A stretch of DNA of 28,553 nucleotides from Paulinella micropora (lineage: Eukaryota; Cercozoa; Imbricatea; Euglyphida). Positions 20,776 to 28,553 of the stretch are shown here, piece by piece. Location of the stretch: NCBI GenBank assembly GCA_009731375.1, contig BJOX01000140.1, positions 171,086 to 199,638 on the forward strand, read 5' to 3'. The position numbers were made by a program, and so were the translations under genes. The notes under the pieces are model-generated. The model searched no databases and was not told the DNA's origin. It saw nothing but the letters and a program-made list of their open reading frames with translations. Position 1 is the first letter of the stretch; each line of letters opens with the position of its first letter.

Positions 20776-22416
20776 CATATGTAGGTTCTCCCGTATAAAA
20801 ATGGTCGGTAGAATTCAAACAAAAAATTAGAACGGAATATGTAATTTTATTCAATAGAAATTGTACATGTTCATAAAGAAAGTGATGGACTAACATATTA
20901 CGAAAACCTCATTGAAAAATAATCAAAATTGACTTCAAACCAATCATTTTCCCGTCGCCCACCTTTTTTTCCCAACTAATTTGCACACCCACCACCGGAA
21001 AAAAGTGGCCACCGGGTGACCTGGAAAAATGGTGCTTGTGATGACCAAAAATCAAAGTCAGTTCTCCTAGTGTTCCCAGTACGCTCTTCAATAAATGTTT
21101 AAGGAATATCTTACTCTGTATGTTTATAATTAAATGTACAAAGTTTTTTTACAAAAAGCTAACCTCAAGCCTGCAAACAAACCGGCCAAAGTCAGCAAAA
21201 ATAGGGCATAAGGCCCTCACTCAAATTTTTTTTGATTTAAATACAAGACCGGTACTAGTACAGAAAGTGAAGGAAATCAAAGATATTATTTTAATGAAAG
21301 CATTTTGCAAAGAAAGAGCAGAAAAAATTGAAAATCTGTAAAAATCTAAATTGGGATTTTTAGCCTGTCTGGAGCCCAGAACAGGTCACAAACAGCAGTT
21401 TTACAAAGAAAGGAGCAGGGTTTGAACATATGCAAAACAAAGACCATGTGATTGTGAATAGATTCAGCACATAACATTCCAAGAAAAGCACACACAGCAC
21501 ATATAGGAGCGATACAGGCAAGTTGCAAAAAAGTGCTTCAGGGAAAAGGGAACAACACTTGCTACAGATAAGTTGACAACAAACCATTTTACAGACAGCA
21601 TGAGCACAACGTTTGGAACGACTGTACAAGACCACGGGACGTGAAAGTATGCATGAGAAATACACAGAAAAAAAACACAGAACTCTCAAGAGACACGACT
21701 TTTACCAATCTCGACCCCGCAAAAACAGTCAAATCAAAAAAAAAATTGTGCTGCCTTCACTTCAAAGCCTACGTATGTCGATAGGCTGTTCCTTCAAATA
21801 TTTAATTAGAAATTTTTCTGGTTTCCTCTCCGGGAATTGGCATGATCTTGTCAAATATTGCAGAGTATGCTTACAGGAACGCGGCACTAGTTTCAAAGTC
21901 GGAGGTCATGATGTTTGGGCAGGTGCTTATTCAAACCACGTTGTTTCAAGCAAAAGCAAGCATGACACAAGTGTTTTCAACAGAAAACTTGGATGGTGTC
22001 TTTTTTGAAATCCTTATTGTCGACTTCAGTTTTCACTTTTCATGACATAGCAAGTATGGTGTTTTTAATAGTGAAAAATGTTGTGTGCATGATGCACTCT
22101 GCACTTATTTTGACGCACAAGTGCTCAAATGAATTCAAATGTTATGTTGAGCAATCCTGCCAAAGGGTTTTTGCAGAGATGTACGGTATAAAACACAAAC
22201 TAGGAAAACATAGGTCGAAAACTAGTTTGTCTACATTCAGAACATACCACCAGATCACAGCAATAGCTTATATGAACTGAAAAGGTACTACAACAGAGCA
22301 CCATCCATTCCTACTAAAAACATTGAATTCTGCGCAGACAGCACCTAAAAATCTTGAATATTGAATGAGATCACCTGCTCATGATTCTACCGACCACTAG
22401 AACCTCCACTGATATG
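20776..22416. mobile_element. Nested terminal-inverted-repeat DNA element, 1.64 kb
   Basis: It interrupts the 5' LTR; the intact 3' LTR shows the empty site at 9883/9884. Both ends begin CATAT, then share AGGTTCT and TGGTCGGTAGAAT in inverted orientation (left end 20776-20815, right end 22384-22416), with different spacers between the blocks. Removing 20776-22416 restores the LTR exactly, so no target-site duplication is visible (at most one ambiguous base). The interior is AT-rich. Its longest frame (21613-22008, plus, 131 codons) has no recognised transposase motif, so the element is probably non-autonomous. Superfamily not assigned. Confidence 0.82.
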
Positions 22417-22514
22417 CGAAACGTCGTACAGAGGAGAATCTAACGATCCAGTCAAAAACAGATGGATGTCAACTGTAGCGGTTTTGGCCGGTCGTTAAAG
22501 TGCTCAGTCTGATA
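22417..22514 (-). repeat. 5' LTR, part 2
   Basis: Matches 9884-9981 with two substitutions. The GATG at 22515-22518 follows, equal to 9358-9361 at the other end of the element. Confidence 0.88.
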
Positions 22515-22518
22515 GATG

Positions 22519-23024
22519 ATTGAAATTAACTTAAGGGCTAATATGAATTCTGACCACTAATTCGAAATCTGACCGCTAATCAGTCTGAAATCTGGTCCTG
22601 AACTAAAATTCAATAGCTGAGTTTGACACTTGAATGTATATATTAATACACAGTAATAGCCATGAATAATTGAACACGCAGTAAAAGAAATATAATATTG
22701 AAAATTCATTTTGAGTTGCCATCAAATGTGGCTAGTCAAATTTTTATTAATATTAATAATTTCAAGTTAGTAATCACTATTAATATATGATCATCTGACC
22801 TCTCAATATTCAATAGTTTGACAATATGGTTTAGCAATGTATTAATACAATTAATTTTTAATCTGAAATCGTCTCATTATTTTTTGACTCAACAGAATCC
22901 TAGGCCGAGACTCTCAAGTTCTCAAACATAGCTAATGAATCTCTGTTCTCACATAAATAATCTATTTATTCATATTATATAATGTGACAGCAAAGATTAA
23001 GTAAAAAAATTATATGCACTAAGT
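22519..23024. other. AT-rich flank, no gene seen
   Basis: AT-rich sequence with several TTAATA runs and one ACTTGAA near 22629, similar in character to the DNA left of the LTR element. This fits an AT-rich insertion site. No coding signal. Confidence 0.5.
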
Positions 23025-23419
23025 TCAATTATTTTCTAGTTTCGAACGAAGCTGATCCCTAATTGCCTGGAAATCTATAAGCTTATCCTTAGCATGCGAC
23101 TTAGCTTCCCACCAAACCAACTGTATTAATATATCGAGGAGTTTTTGCTCACCAGACAATCCATCTACCTTCATCAGTTCCTCAAGAACAGTAGTCTCGG
23201 ACATAATATCTCTACATTGTGACATTGCGCGCAAGAGGCTCCTGATGTTTTGATCTTCAATTTCTTGGAAGCAGGCTCATCCGCAAATTCAGGTCGTCTT
23301 GCCGAGCTTTTGACAACAGCCATTGCCACTTCTTTGATGCTTTCGACTGAATTCATCGCTAACTCATGATAGTTTGCTGTCTGACGCTTCAGTGCATCTG
23401 ACCATTCCTTCTTAGTGCT
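23025..23419 (-). pseudogene. Unrecognised exon-like remnant with frameshift
   Basis: Minus-strand coding-like stretch ending in TAA. It begins just after a 44-T tract on that strand and a CGCAAG acceptor-like site, so it may be a last exon. The first frame carries KKEWSDALKRQTANYHELAM and a lysine-rich SKKLKIK. It shifts at about 23245-23256 into a second frame with MSQCRDIMSETTVLEELMKV and ends QLRSKLENN. Composition is helical and charged, and both halves read smoothly. I do not recognise the family. A one-base sequencing or assembly error could also explain the break. Confidence 0.45.
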
Positions 23420-23423
23420 TGCG

Positions 23424-23467
<44 letters not shown>
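23424..23467. repeat. Poly-A tract (44 A)
   Basis: Uninterrupted A run. On the minus strand it is a T tract preceding the exon-like remnant. It could be an intron pyrimidine tract, a retroposon tail or slippage; nothing upstream on the plus strand looks like a retroposed gene. Confidence 0.9.
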
Positions 23468-23469
<2 letters not shown>

Positions 23470-23645
23470 AACAACACAAAATTAAGGTGCGCACTGCTCC
23501 TTGAAACAACCAAAGCCAAATAAAAGCCATTGAATTATTGACTGAATTCAATAATAATGAACCATTTTACAATGAAAAAATGATTCGGAAAAGTAAAGTT
23601 TTGACTTAGTGTGCGGGCGGAAAAGTAAAGTTTTGACTTAGTGTG

Positions 23646-24024
23646 CTTGAAGCAAGCAAGCGAGCACGCGCGGGGCAAGCAAGCAAGCAAGCAAGCACGC
23701 AAGCCAGCACGCAAGCAAGCACGCAAGCAAGCACGCAAGCAAGCACGCAAGCACGCAAATAAGCAAGCAAGCAAACAAGCAAACAAGCAAGCAAGAAAGC
23801 AAGCAAGAAAGCAAGCAAGAAAGCAAGCAAGAAAGCAAGCACGCAAGCAAGCACGCCAGCAAGCAAGCACGCAAGCAAGCATGCAAGCAAGCACGCAAGC
23901 AAGCACGCACGCAAGCAAGCAAGCAAGCACGCAAGCACGCAAGCAAGCACGCAAGCAAGCACGCAAGCAAGCAAGCACGCAAGCAAGCACGCAAGCAAGC
24001 ACGCTAGCAAGCAAGCAAGCAAGC
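23646..24024. repeat. AAGC/CAAG microsatellite
   Basis: Tetranucleotide AAGC array with CACG and AAAG variants, about 380 bp. Because it contains no stop in any plus or minus frame it makes long artificial ORFs (Lys-Gln-Ala-Ser on plus; Ala-Cys-Leu-Leu on minus). It is in frame with the SAP protein that follows. Confidence 0.95.
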
Positions 24025-25026
24025 ATCGCAGCGAGTTCTAGCAGTGTGAGTTCTAGCAGCAGAAATAATAGCAGCAGCAGCGCAGCGAGGCGTGTTGTCT
24101 CTGGGACTTCAACTGGTGGGCTGCATATACAACCCCCTCATTTTCCAACCTTTGCTAATACCATTGCTCCGACTCTCCGCCGCCAGGCAGCGTCTAAGAC
24201 TTCCACCACAACTCCCGATAGCTCTAGCGGTGCACAACTGTCGGAGCAGGAAGTAGAGGACTTGAAGTTGTATGTCCGATACCATGCTCCGATCCAGAGA
24301 AGAAAGGTCGCCCGTAAAACCGCCAGAGCTTATATCATGCGCAAAAGAAAGCGAGGAACTGCACAAGAGATTCGACCGGCAGCGAGAGAACGTTTACTAG
24401 GCATAACTCTAGCACAGCTTGATCATGAGTATGGTCAGGATGGGCTGCCTGGTTATCCCGCTAGTATCGGGCCTGTGGAAGACAAGCGAGGGCATGCATG
24501 GGTGGCTAAGAACATCAGAGTTCTTGATGAAATCCGTCCGGACCTTTGGTCTGTTCCCCGTGCAAGGTTCCAAGCAAGGAAGGATAGGGATCAACTCACT
24601 CCGGCCGAAAGTGCCCGGTTGCCCAAACACCTCATCTATTCCAGCAAGCCCACACCCAAGCATCCCAAAACATATCCTGGCTCGCGTGCTATGACGAGTG
24701 AGGAGGAGAAAGAATGGGCCAGCATTGGAATTGAAAAGGATACTGTGCTTGAGATTGAGACTAAATGTGCCGAAGCGGTAAGTCAGGGTCTCAATGAGGA
24801 GAAGTTTGGCAAGATGCCTGGTGTGACTGTCGAGCTTCTCAAAAAATATTGTCAAGCTAAGGGTTTCCCGACTTCCGGGAATAAGCAAGCGCTTGCAACT
24901 CGTGTATGGGAGCACATAGTTGTAGAATCCCAGGCCGAAGAAAGCGACTACTTAGACAGGCTGGAGGAGCAGAATGCGCTGGCAAGCAATTCAGACTTTG
25001 AATTTTCGGGAAACAAAGATGATTGA
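24025..25026 (+). CDS. SAP-domain protein (5' end undefined)
   Basis: Open frame of 333 codons ending in TGA, continuous upstream with the AAGC array back to 23641. There is no ATG before 24337, so the true start is either 24337 or in an upstream exon; CTAG and TAGCAG sites near 24040 could be acceptors. The N-terminal part is serine-rich. It is followed by a strongly basic block (APIQRRKVARKTARAYIM, RKRKRG near 24290-24360) and a proline-rich stretch. A C-terminal SAP motif lies at about 24820-24920: VELLKKYCQAKGFPTSGNKQ, then ALATRVWEH. SAP motifs bind AT-rich or scaffold DNA, so a nuclear DNA-binding role is likely. It ends with an acidic tail. It could be a host gene or transposon cargo. 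Confidence 0.65.
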   Translation: MAASSSSVSSSSRNNSSSSAARRVVSGTSTGGLHIQPPHFPTFANTIAPTLRRQAASKTSTTTPDSSSGAQLSEQEVEDLKLYVRYHAPIQRRKVARKTARAYIMRKRKRGTAQEIRPAARERLLGITLAQLDHEYGQDGLPGYPASIGPVEDKRGHAWVAKNIRVLDEIRPDLWSVPRARFQARKDRDQLTPAESARLPKHLIYSSKPTPKHPKTYPGSRAMTSEEEKEWASIGIEKDTVLEIETKCAEAVSQGLNEEKFGKMPGVTVELLKKYCQAKGFPTSGNKQALATRVWEHIVVESQAEESDYLDRLEEQNALASNSDFEFSGNKDD

Positions 25027-25051
25027 TATGGAAATTACAGAATATCTGTTA

Positions 25052-25392
25052 GATCAGATGGTTTCAAACTAGTTTTGATTGTTTTTGATGAAATACCAAG
25101 GTAGGAACACCGCACTTAGTCGCATTGGTAGGTGGCGGGGGGGGGTGGTCGGTACCGGTCACCCCACCCGCACAGCCACCTCCCAAATCATTTCCTCGCT
25201 TGTCAAATCATTTCATATGATTAGATTAGATGTTTTAAAAGTAGTTTTGATTGTGTTTGATGAAATATCAAGGTAGGAAGACCGCACTTAGTCGCATTGG
25301 TAGGTAGCGGGGGGGGGGGGTCCCCGGACCGGTACGGACAAGTAAAGCTTCCACCTTTCATATTATTTTTTTAATTGAAAAAACGTTGGATA
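25052..25392. repeat. Tandem ~171-bp repeat, two copies
   Basis: Copies at 25052-25222 and 25223-25392 share AGTTTTGATTG, TTTGATGAAATA, CCGCACTTAGTCGCATTGGT and a G run followed by a CCGGT-rich patch. A degenerate third start (ATTAAATTAAATGTTTT) lies near 25395. The array begins 26 bp after the SAP stop codon. The 25393-25532 stretch after it holds no gene I can see. Confidence 0.8.
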
Positions 25393-25532
25393 TCATTAAA
25401 TTAAATGTTTTCCATCGTGTTTTAGCTGTTTTAAATGATCCGGCATGCTTTATTTATATTTTGAAAAATTCGACTTAAACAGACTTGATTGGACTTAAAA
25501 CGTGACATCACACTTTTGTGAATCCATAGTTC

Positions 25533-26420
25533 TATCTGAGAACGAGCAGCACACCTCTCCCCCCTTGTGCGCCCGTTTGAGAAGAAGGAGCAGCGGTGAG
25601 AGGGAAGGCAGCAAGGAGAGGGAAGGGTGGAGGGGCGCGCTGAAAAAGTACAATCTACGATGAATTAAATTTCGACAGTCTCAGGGGTTGGCATCCGAGG
25701 GCTAGCAAATGAACGGTGGTAGGATAGAAGGATGGGGCAAGACAGAGGAAACGGGGAGGAGAGAGGGAGGAGAGAAACAGAGGGAGGGGGGAGACAGAGA
25801 GGGAAGGCGGGGGAGAGATGGAGAGGCGGAAGAGAGAGGGAAGGGGGGGCGCCGCCCCGCCCTTGGCACCCCCCTCCCTGCATGCCCAAATCCTTTCTTC
25901 CACCCTTCCCTCACCTGAGCCCAGGGGGCTCAAGGAGCAGGGGAGGGGGAGGGAAAGAGGGAGGGGGGTGAGGGGAAGACGGAATGAGCTAAATCCCCGT
26001 CCGAGAACTACTAGGAGAGAAGGGCGGGGGAAAGCCTGCCGGTTTTCCAATCCATGCACTTGTCTGAGAAAGCAGACCCCTTCCCCCCTTGTGCGCCCAT
26101 CTGAAAAGAAGGAGCAGCGATGAGAGGGAAGGCAGCACGGAGAGGGGAGGGTGGAGGGGCGCGCTGAAAAAGTACAATCTACGATGAATTAAATTTCGAC
26201 AGTCTTAGGCACCCCGAGGGCTAGCGAATGGACGGGGGTAGGATGGAAGGAGGGGGGAAGACAAAGGGAACGGGGAGGAGAGGGAGGGGGGTGAGAGGAA
26301 GACGGAATGAGTTACATTCCCGTCCGAGAACTACTAGGAGAGAGAGAGGAGCGGAGGAGGATTTTCATGCCCCCCCCCCAACCCATGCACCTGTCTGAGA
26401 AGGAGCAGCGGGGAGGCTTT
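25533..26420. repeat. Purine-rich tandem duplication
   Basis: Unit 1 (25533-26060, ~528 bp) and unit 2 (26061-26390, ~330 bp) share the start TCTGAGAA, then CCCCCCTTGTGCGCCC, GGCGCGCTGAAAAAGTACAA, ACGATGAATTAAATTTCGAC, and the end CGTCCGAGAACTACTAGGAG. A third start lies at 26391. Unit 2 lacks about 200 bp of the G/A-rich middle. The plus strand is strongly G+A-rich with GGGG runs. ORFs here are composition artefacts. Confidence 0.8.
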
Positions 26421-26524
26421 GCTTACCGTGCGCAAGGTCCGCGGGAATATGAAAAGAGGACATCTTTTCTTTTTTGCCCGACAACCAAAGAGACACCGAG
26501 GGGAAAGACGGCAGGGGAGTTTTT

Positions 26525-26525
<1 letters not shown>

Positions 26526-26570
<45 letters not shown>

Positions 26571-26580
26571 NNNNNNNNNN
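26526..26580. other. Poly-C run (44) and 10-N gap
   Basis: C homopolymer at 26526-26569 next to ten Ns (26571-26580). The join to the following gene pair is therefore not guaranteed. The 26421-26525 and 26581-26762 stretches show no gene. Confidence 0.95.
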
Positions 26581-26762
26581 CTTGTCCAGATACCAACGTT
26601 GCTTAGCTGAGTTGTCACAACCGGCTCTGTTTTAATTACAATAAAATTTTTTGTTTTCTCCCCGCTGTTATTATTAACTTGGGAACAGCAAGCGTTTGTC
26701 ATCAATCAGACGGTTAGAGCGCGGCAGACCACACACACCCTGGACGTCGGGCCCCACCACCG

Positions 26763-27681
26763 ATGTGGCCCTTGAAGAGATCACGACAATGCATCGCCCA
26801 AGTACCACCTAGACCCACTGCCAATATAGATGACGCTGATAGCACTCAAGCATTAGTACCTGTCCAGCAGCAACAGCTCATCGCGCCCCTGACTGTCGTA
26901 AGCAAGCTCTTGATTGATTTGCAAAGACAGGGATTGGGACCCAGCGACGAACAGCTGCGGCAACCCGTTGCAGCCATCAGGCAGGACCTCCTAGAATGCA
27001 GAGCCCCGCCCGAACGGGGGGATTTGTGCCGCAGCTACATAACGCGCAGGCTCTTGTCGTCTGTCAACCACGAGCTTTACCAGGGGCTCGTGCATGTCCT
27101 TGTCGCGGAGCTGGCGTTGATACAGCAGCGGCAGCCCGAATCCGGCCCCGAGCTCCGCGACAAACGCCAAAGCATGTTACGAGAATACTGCGCAAGTGAC
27201 CTGGCGGCTCGGAAGCGTAGGTGGTACGTATTAAGGCACAGGCGAGCTAACCGTGGCCGCGCCGACCAGGAGGCCGTGCGCCGAGACTGGGAGGCGGCGG
27301 AGCGCCTTTTTTTGGCAGGACAGACCAGAGTTGGCTCAGGGCTGCCAGGCCAGAGAACGTGAATGCGCCTTCTGGCTGGACTTTCTCAGACAAAATCCGT
27401 CCAGCCTTTGCCCGCGGGTCGCCGTGGAGAACGTCTATCCGCTGCTCTCGCACCGGAGCCGAGCAGCCGTGCACGCCAATCTAGTACTAGTGCTGTCCTA
27501 TGTTCTGAGGCCACACATTGTTATGTACGAGCTTGCTACTCACGAATACTGCTTCGTCGCCAATGAGGCACTAGAGGCACAGGGATTTCTGGACTGTTTG
27601 TGGTGGCGCCCGCAGGTTTTGAATCTGCTAGGAACACTGTTGCCCGACAGCATTGTACGTCATTGCATAGCAGAGTATTAG
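26763..27681 (+). pseudogene. Unrecognised ~300-aa protein, one-base frameshift
   Basis: An ATG in a good Kozak setting (CCACCGATGT) opens a 199-codon frame that stops at 27360-27362. A second frame, continuing to TAG at 27679-27681, overlaps it. They meet at a run of seven T (27307-27313). With six T the two halves would form one frame of about 305 codons: RLF, then WQDRPELAQG in the second frame. The first half is charged and arginine-rich with a DKRQSMLREYCASDLAARK stretch, possibly coiled. The second half is hydrophobic and tryptophan-containing (VLVLSYVLRPHIVMYEL, LWWRP). I recognise no family. It is intronless, GC-richer than its flanks, and convergent with the gene at 27798-28208. The extra T may be sequencing error, mutation or slippage. 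Confidence 0.55.
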
Positions 27682-27730
27682 TATATACCCCGTAGACACA
27701 CACACACACAGACGACGCAAGGAATCGTCC

Positions 27731-27747
27731 ATTAAATTAACTTTAAT
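27731..27747. terminator. Back-to-back poly(A) signals
   Basis: ATTAAA on the plus strand at 27731-27736 and on the minus strand at 27742-27747, both in the 116-bp gap between the two convergent stop codons. The spacing suits a shared 3' end region. Confidence 0.55.
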
Positions 27748-27797
27748 ACCAACAAAACAAGCGGAGCCGACGTCGAGAGATGTTTTGCTCCGGAGTC

Positions 27798-28208
27798 CTA
27801 AAAGCCCTCCAGGCCCTTCAGGCTGGCGGCCAAGCGCATGCGTTCCAACGTATGATTGCGCCGGTGGGTTTTGGCACCAGCCGAATGAGTATGCGACGGA
27901 TCCGCGGCTGACAGTTGGGCTGAGCTAGTAGATGGCTCCAGCAACCATTCCATCACGCCGACAAACCAGTACAGCCAGTGCGCACAGAGCATGGCCCAGA
28001 TAACACGCTGCTCATGAAAACGGACGTACCTGGGCATCACGTTCCAAACTTCTACTTCCCACCAGATCTCTAACACGAGCTCGATGACTGCGTATAAGGT
28101 CTTGGCGTGGAAGCGCAGCGCGACAAAATAATGCTGGCACACCAGCGGCAGTGACACGCTCAGATAATCAATCCCGTTGAGCGACGTAGTGCGGGTAAAA
28201 CTAAACAT
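27798..28208 (-). CDS. Unrecognised Trp-rich protein, 136 aa
   Basis: Intact minus-strand ORF from ATG (28206-28208) to TGA or equivalent at 27798. The first 90 residues are rich in Trp, Phe, Val and His, with hydrophobic stretches (LSVSLPLVCQHYFVALRF, AVIELVLEIWWEVEVWNVM, VIWAMLCAHWLYWFVGVMEW) that could be amphipathic or membrane-associated. The last 45 are polar and basic (KTHRRNHTLERMRLAASLKG). There is no signal-peptide pattern at the start. It faces the gene at 26763-27681, and the two probably form one compact unit. No family recognised; a viral or transposon origin is possible but only from layout. Confidence 0.5.
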   Translation of the reverse strand: MFSFTRTTSLNGIDYLSVSLPLVCQHYFVALRFHAKTLYAVIELVLEIWWEVEVWNVMPRYVRFHEQRVIWAMLCAHWLYWFVGVMEWLLEPSTSSAQLSAADPSHTHSAGAKTHRRNHTLERMRLAASLKGLEGF

Positions 28209-28373
28209 TCGAGAATCTTGGGGGTATCCCTTTTTCCGAAATTTTCCATGAAGTATATGGACTTTTTTGAAAACGTGTGGAAATGAAAGGAAATCAATTC
28301 ACTGATTGCAGAACATATAAAAATAATATTAAAACATGTTTTTATTAATTGTAATACACTTTAACTTCATCTT
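28209..28373. other. AT-rich flank, no gene seen
   Basis: Base composition drops back to AT-rich right after the start codon of the minus-strand gene. No promoter element recognised. Confidence 0.45.
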
Positions 28374-28553
28374 CAGAGGTGGGCAGGAACCGGTCCGACA
28401 CGGTAATCTTTCTCCTTTTTCATAGTCCCGGCTACTATGAATCTATGATGATAACAATGCCCAACATGCAGAATTTGCTTTTAAGTTTGTTTATCTTTGT
28501 TTACATTAAGCATTTTACTTTATTATGATAATAAACATTGCTTTTACCTACAA
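28374..28553. mobile_element. Possible hAT-like transposon terminus
   Basis: CAGAGGTGGGCAGGAACCGG at about 28374 resembles hAT terminal repeats of the CAGNGGTGGGCA type. A 7-bp hairpin (TCATAGT at 28420-28426, ACTATGA at 28434-28440) follows. No partner end or duplication can be shown in this window. Confidence 0.3.

Larger units (their letters stand above)
9358..22518 (-). mobile_element. LTR retrotransposon, RT-less, minus strand, with nested insertion
   Basis: Complete element read right to left: 5' LTR (20248-22514, split by a nested insertion), leader, long frame (20109-11428), decayed 3' internal region, polypurine tract, and 3' LTR (9362-9981). A candidate GATG duplication flanks it (9358-9361, 22515-22518). 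The LTRs differ by about four substitutions and two small indels, so insertion was recent. RNase H and protease-like motifs place it near Ty3/gypsy. I found no reverse transcriptase YxDD block and no integrase core, so mobilisation would need enzymes from a relative. The integrase remnant at 6688-7873 is one possible relative, not shown to be the partner. Confidence 0.88.

Noticed and set aside
23646-24024. CRISPR-like direct repeats
   Set aside because: A 4-bp microsatellite without spacers, in eukaryotic DNA.
23535-24026. Cys/Leu/Ala-rich minus-strand ORFs
   Set aside because: Translation of the AAGC array's complement; no non-repeat homology.
25709-26123. Gly/Arg/Glu-rich ORFs in the purine region
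   Set aside because: Composition-driven frames on both strands without codon structure.
26708-26740. tRNA D-arm-like GGTTAGAGCGCGGC
   Set aside because: No matching T-arm or acceptor stem in the following 60 bases.

Overview
Organism: this is nuclear eukaryotic DNA, most probably from an aquatic invertebrate animal. The evidence is long tetranucleotide microsatellites, split exon-like ankyrin repeats with consensus splice sites, the C-terminal domain of a metazoan-type non-LTR (LINE) retrotransposon, Ty3/gypsy-type retroelement pieces, and a SAP-domain protein. The species cannot be read from the sequence. There are four assembly gaps (927-936, 5329-5974, 8372-8425, 26571-26580), each in or beside low-complexity sequence. 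No rRNA, tRNA, CRISPR array or prokaryote-style operon was seen. Layout 1-6.6 kb: mostly compound microsatellites (CT, GATA/TATC, CTAC, CA/TG, CATA). Set into them are two 33-34-codon ankyrin exons on the minus strand (110-208 and 5050-5151), a five-copy short unique block that always abuts a TATC array, and the 3' end of a LINE ORF (3684-4355). Layout 6.6-9.36 kb: a decayed plus-strand Ty3/gypsy integrase 3' end (6688-7873), a poly-G/poly-A gap, then AT-rich DNA packed with the heptamer TTCAAGT and ending in palindromes. Layout 9.36-22.52 kb: one LTR retrotransposon on the minus strand. It has two ~620-bp LTRs about 99% identical, a polypurine tract, a candidate 4-bp target duplication, and one reading frame of about 2,900 codons interrupted by a single UGA. 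Before the UGA the frame encodes a zinc-knuckle-like motif, a protease-like motif and many poly-serine tracts. After it come two tandem Ty3-type RNase H modules. No reverse transcriptase or integrase core was recognised, so the element is probably non-autonomous, although the frame is otherwise well kept. The UGA has the UGA-CUA context known from programmed readthrough. A 1.64-kb terminal-inverted-repeat element with no apparent target duplication is nested inside the 5' LTR. Layout 22.5-26.6 kb: AT-rich DNA, a frameshifted minus-strand exon remnant, an in-frame AAGC microsatellite leading into a SAP-domain CDS, a ~171-bp tandem repeat, and a purine-rich tandem duplication. Layout 26.7-28.2 kb: a compact convergent pair of unrecognised intronless genes with back-to-back poly(A) signals, one carrying a probable one-base homopolymer frameshift. 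The last 180 bp may hold a hAT-like transposon terminus. How it fits together: most of the window is transposon and satellite DNA with broken host exons. The LTR element is the main candidate for something undescribed.
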